A stretch of 64,000 bases of DNA from CAZGUX01 sp964529305 (GTDB lineage Bacteria > Acidobacteriota > Terriglobia > Bryobacterales > Bryobacteraceae), in contig CAZGUX010000276.1 of the NCBI GenBank assembly GCA_964529305.1, positions 1 through 64,000 on the forward strand, given 5' to 3'. Positions 62,257 to 64,000 of this stretch are shown piece after piece. Made by a program: the position numbers and the translations under genes. The notes under the pieces were generated by a model, which was given only the letters and a program-made list of their open reading frames with translations, made no database searches and was not told where the DNA came from. The first letter of the stretch is position 1; each line of letters starts with the position of its first letter.

Positions 62257-63333
62257 GTGAACTCTCCCGATCGGCGTCGGACGCTCGCCGCGCTTGCAGG
62301 CGCTCCCTTTCTCGTTTCCAAGGCCTTGAACGCCGCCACCGCACCTCTCCCCAAAGTCCGTGTCGAAGGATTGCGACGAGCGTTTCATAACGGGGAGCAC
62401 AACGCCTTCACCGATCTGGTGCGCTTCCGGGGGCGGTTCTACCTGACCTTTCGCAGTTGCCCCGACGGGCACATGGTGTTTCCGACCTCCTCGATCATCG
62501 TCCTGTCCAGCGAGGACGGCCAGACGTGGGAACCCGTGCATCGCTTCAGTGTGCCGAAACGTGATGTCCGCGACCCGCATTTCCTGGTCTTTCAGGAGAA
62601 GTTGTTCGTGTACACCGGCGCCTGGTACTGCGGCCCGGCGGCGCCCGAACGCCGCGAAATGAACCAGCACCTCGGTTACGCCGCCTTCACTACCGACGGT
62701 CGCGCGTGGCAAGGGCCGCACATGCTCGAAGGGACCTACGGGCATTACATCTGGCGCGCGGCCGCCCATGGCGGCAAGGCGTACCTGTGCGGGCGCCGCA
62801 AGCGTGAGTTCCCCGAAAACACCTCGCGGGAGGAAAGCGACCCCCTGACCGAGTCCGCCCTGCTCGAAAGCGAAGACGGCCTCGTCTGGCGAACGGCCGG
62901 CTTTTTCCAGGAGCACTATGGTAACGAGACGGCGTTCCTGTTTGAGAAAGACGGCTCGATTCTGGCCGTTGCCCGCTCGGGCGGCGGGCGTCCCGCACAG
63001 GTTTGCCGGTCGCGTCCACCCTACCGGCAATGGACCCGAACCGACCTCGACCGCCACATCGGAGGCCCGCTGGTCGCCCGCTGGGGCAGTCGCTATCTCG
63101 TGGGCGGCCGCAAGCAAATCTCCGGTCAGCCGCGCACGACGCTCTACTGGCTGGCGGACAACCGGCTTCACGAGTTTGCCGAACTTCTCAGCGCAGGCGA
63201 CAACTCGTACCCGGGCTTTCTCGAAGTGAGCCCTTCCAAAGGGCTGCTTTCCTACTACTCCACCCACGAGAAGGACGCCTCGGGCAAGGCGATCACGGCC
63301 ATCTACCTGGCCGGCCTGACAATCGAACGGTAG
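62257..63333 (+). CDS. Secreted sialidase-like beta-propeller protein
   Basis: A 358-aa protein with an N-terminal signal-like stretch (RRRTLAALAGAPFLVSKALNA, twin-Arg). The body has propeller blades with Asp-box-like turns (SSEDGQTWEPV, TTDGRAWQGP, SEDGLVWRTAGF), similar to exo-alpha-sialidase/BNR-type proteins. The catalytic Arg triad cannot be confirmed by eye. GTG start at 62257. It is divergent from the Gfo/Idh gene over a 300-base gap in which I see no structured element. Confidence 0.72.
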   Translation: MNSPDRRRTLAALAGAPFLVSKALNAATAPLPKVRVEGLRRAFHNGEHNAFTDLVRFRGRFYLTFRSCPDGHMVFPTSSIIVLSSEDGQTWEPVHRFSVPKRDVRDPHFLVFQEKLFVYTGAWYCGPAAPERREMNQHLGYAAFTTDGRAWQGPHMLEGTYGHYIWRAAAHGGKAYLCGRRKREFPENTSREESDPLTESALLESEDGLVWRTAGFFQEHYGNETAFLFEKDGSILAVARSGGGRPAQVCRSRPPYRQWTRTDLDRHIGGPLVARWGSRYLVGGRKQISGQPRTTLYWLADNRLHEFAELLSAGDNSYPGFLEVSPSKGLLSYYSTHEKDASGKAITAIYLAGLTIER

Positions 63334-63392
63334 TCGGCAGCGATCTCGCTATTTTTTACGTAGCTATTGACCGCACAACCCGTTGTAGCCGA

Positions 63393-63416
63393 GCCCGCGA
63401 GCGTCAGCGAGCGGTG
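63393..63416. repeat. GCGTCAGC-core repeat element
   Basis: CCCGCGAGCGTCAGCGAGCGG contains CCGC and GCGG ends around a GAGCGTCAGCGAGC core; it shares the GCGTCAGC octamer with the elements at 799, 9917 and (reverse) 12739. It is in the 205-base gap before the last gene. Confidence 0.35.
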
Positions 63417-63538
63417 GCGCCCGTCGAGGGGAAGGTTGCTGGCAGCACACTGAAGGATCCTGGTCCCGACGTCGTGGTCGGGATGAATACGCCATCGCCC
63501 TTGTTGATAGCCTGAAAACGCTGGCCCACACCGTGGGT

Positions 63539-64000
63539 ATGATGAGGTGGATGCGTGCTGTTGTGCTCGGACTCAGCATGTGCTTGCTAGGCTCTGGCGA
63601 CGTGCGATGTCGGGCAATCCAAGGTGACATCGTTTGCGGCGGCCGCAGTCGACAGGTAGTGACCGTGAGCAAGCTGGGCGTGGATGATGCTCCAAGCCTC
63701 AGTGCTGACGGGTCTAAAGTCGTATTTGTGAGAAAGCTGTCGGGTGTGAACTGCACATCGATTTGGGAGGCAAGCACGACTGGAGCACCGCCTGGTAAGC
63801 CTCTCTTTTCCGGGCATTTCAAGCATGAGGGCCGCCAGATGTGTGCCTTCGCGTCTCCGTCATACTCACCTGACGGTAACCAGGCGTATTTCTTGGCTGA
63901 CTTCGCAGCAACTACTCAGATGCTGCTCAGGCACGAGGTGAGCTCGGGCATGACTTCGGTCGTGACGACGGCACTGCGATACTGGGTTGTGTACGCAGGC
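63539..64000 (+). CDS. PD40/TolB-like beta-propeller protein, N-terminal part
   Basis: An open frame with no stop runs to the window end (154 codons seen). It begins with a signal-like stretch (MRAVVLGLSMCLLGSG) and contains WD40-like PD40 blades: APSLSADGSKVVFVRK and SPSYSPDGNQAYFLADF, the SxDG pattern of TolB-type propellers. ATG choices at 63539, 63542 or 63551 cannot be separated; the last has AGGTGG directly before it. Codon use is less GC-biased than in neighbouring genes. The protein continues beyond the window. Confidence 0.6.
   Translation, partial: MMRWMRAVVLGLSMCLLGSGDVRCRAIQGDIVCGGRSRQVVTVSKLGVDDAPSLSADGSKVVFVRKLSGVNCTSIWEASTTGAPPGKPLFSGHFKHEGRQMCAFASPSYSPDGNQAYFLADFAATTQMLLRHEVSSGMTSVVTTALRYWVVYAG

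Overview
The window looks like part of a chromosome of an Acidobacteriota bacterium, probably of the Bryobacterales/Solibacter type. Supporting signs are high GC throughout, a TonB receptor with an N-terminal carboxypeptidase-regulatory-like domain, TAT-signal Gfo/Idh oxidoreductases, DUF1080 proteins, an M2 peptidase, a PEP-CTERM protein, SBBP/DUF7948-type secreted proteins and many ECF sigma factors. This assignment is inferred from gene content, not from a marker-gene alignment.

Layout. 0-4.4 kb: the 3' end of tuf, mscL, an OmpA-family protein and an M2 dipeptidase lipoprotein. 4.4-9.6 kb: a tight five-gene corrinoid methyl-transfer operon on the minus strand (two UroD-fold methyltransferases, a corrinoid protein, DUF1638, and a RACo-like reductive activator). 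9.6-17.3 kb: a decayed region with a methyltransferase pseudogene, an ECF sigma/anti-sigma/secreted protein operon, a TlpA thioredoxin, a beta-barrel gene with an in-frame stop after its signal peptide, an amidohydrolase, and a parDE-like toxin-antitoxin locus whose toxin gene is cut in two by about 0.9 kb of foreign sequence. 17.4-22.5 kb: a giant frameshifted DUF7948/SBBP secreted protein.

22.4-37.5 kb holds the most unusual system. It is a PUL-like locus on the minus strand containing four diverged paralogues (about 770-815 aa) of a GH20-like secreted enzyme, a TonB-dependent receptor, a TIM-barrel-like protein and a Gfo/Idh dehydrogenase. Six genes form one coupled operon (34.9 to 22.4 kb). 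The fourth paralogue has its own promoter, and the two promoters share 45 of 59 bases including a TTGACA -35 box and an AT-rich partial palindrome, so the locus is probably one regulon. Next to it on the plus strand are a phosphotriesterase-family hydrolase and a split EamA transporter, which may process or export a released product.

39.6-46.6 kb: an ECF sigma/zinc-finger anti-sigma/DUF4097 operon, a YqgE protein, a coupled membrane protein plus membrane-anchored patatin, and a TAT-secreted protein. 46.7-51.0 kb: purF-purL-purQ. 51.1-53.3 kb: a glycosyltransferase and a PEP-CTERM protein with a perfect terminator. 53.3-62.0 kb: a long minus-strand run (Gfo/Idh, meaB-like GTPase, mtnP, GT9-like protein, tandem DUF1080 protein, enolase-superfamily enzyme, cstA, ybdD-like). 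62.2-64.0 kb: a secreted sialidase-like propeller and the start of a PD40-type propeller gene cut by the window edge.

Recurring themes are translational coupling by 1-4 nt stop/start overlaps (three of them with TTG starts), and short intergenic palindromes sharing a GCGTCAGC core. No tRNA, rRNA, CRISPR array, complete insertion sequence or prophage was seen.
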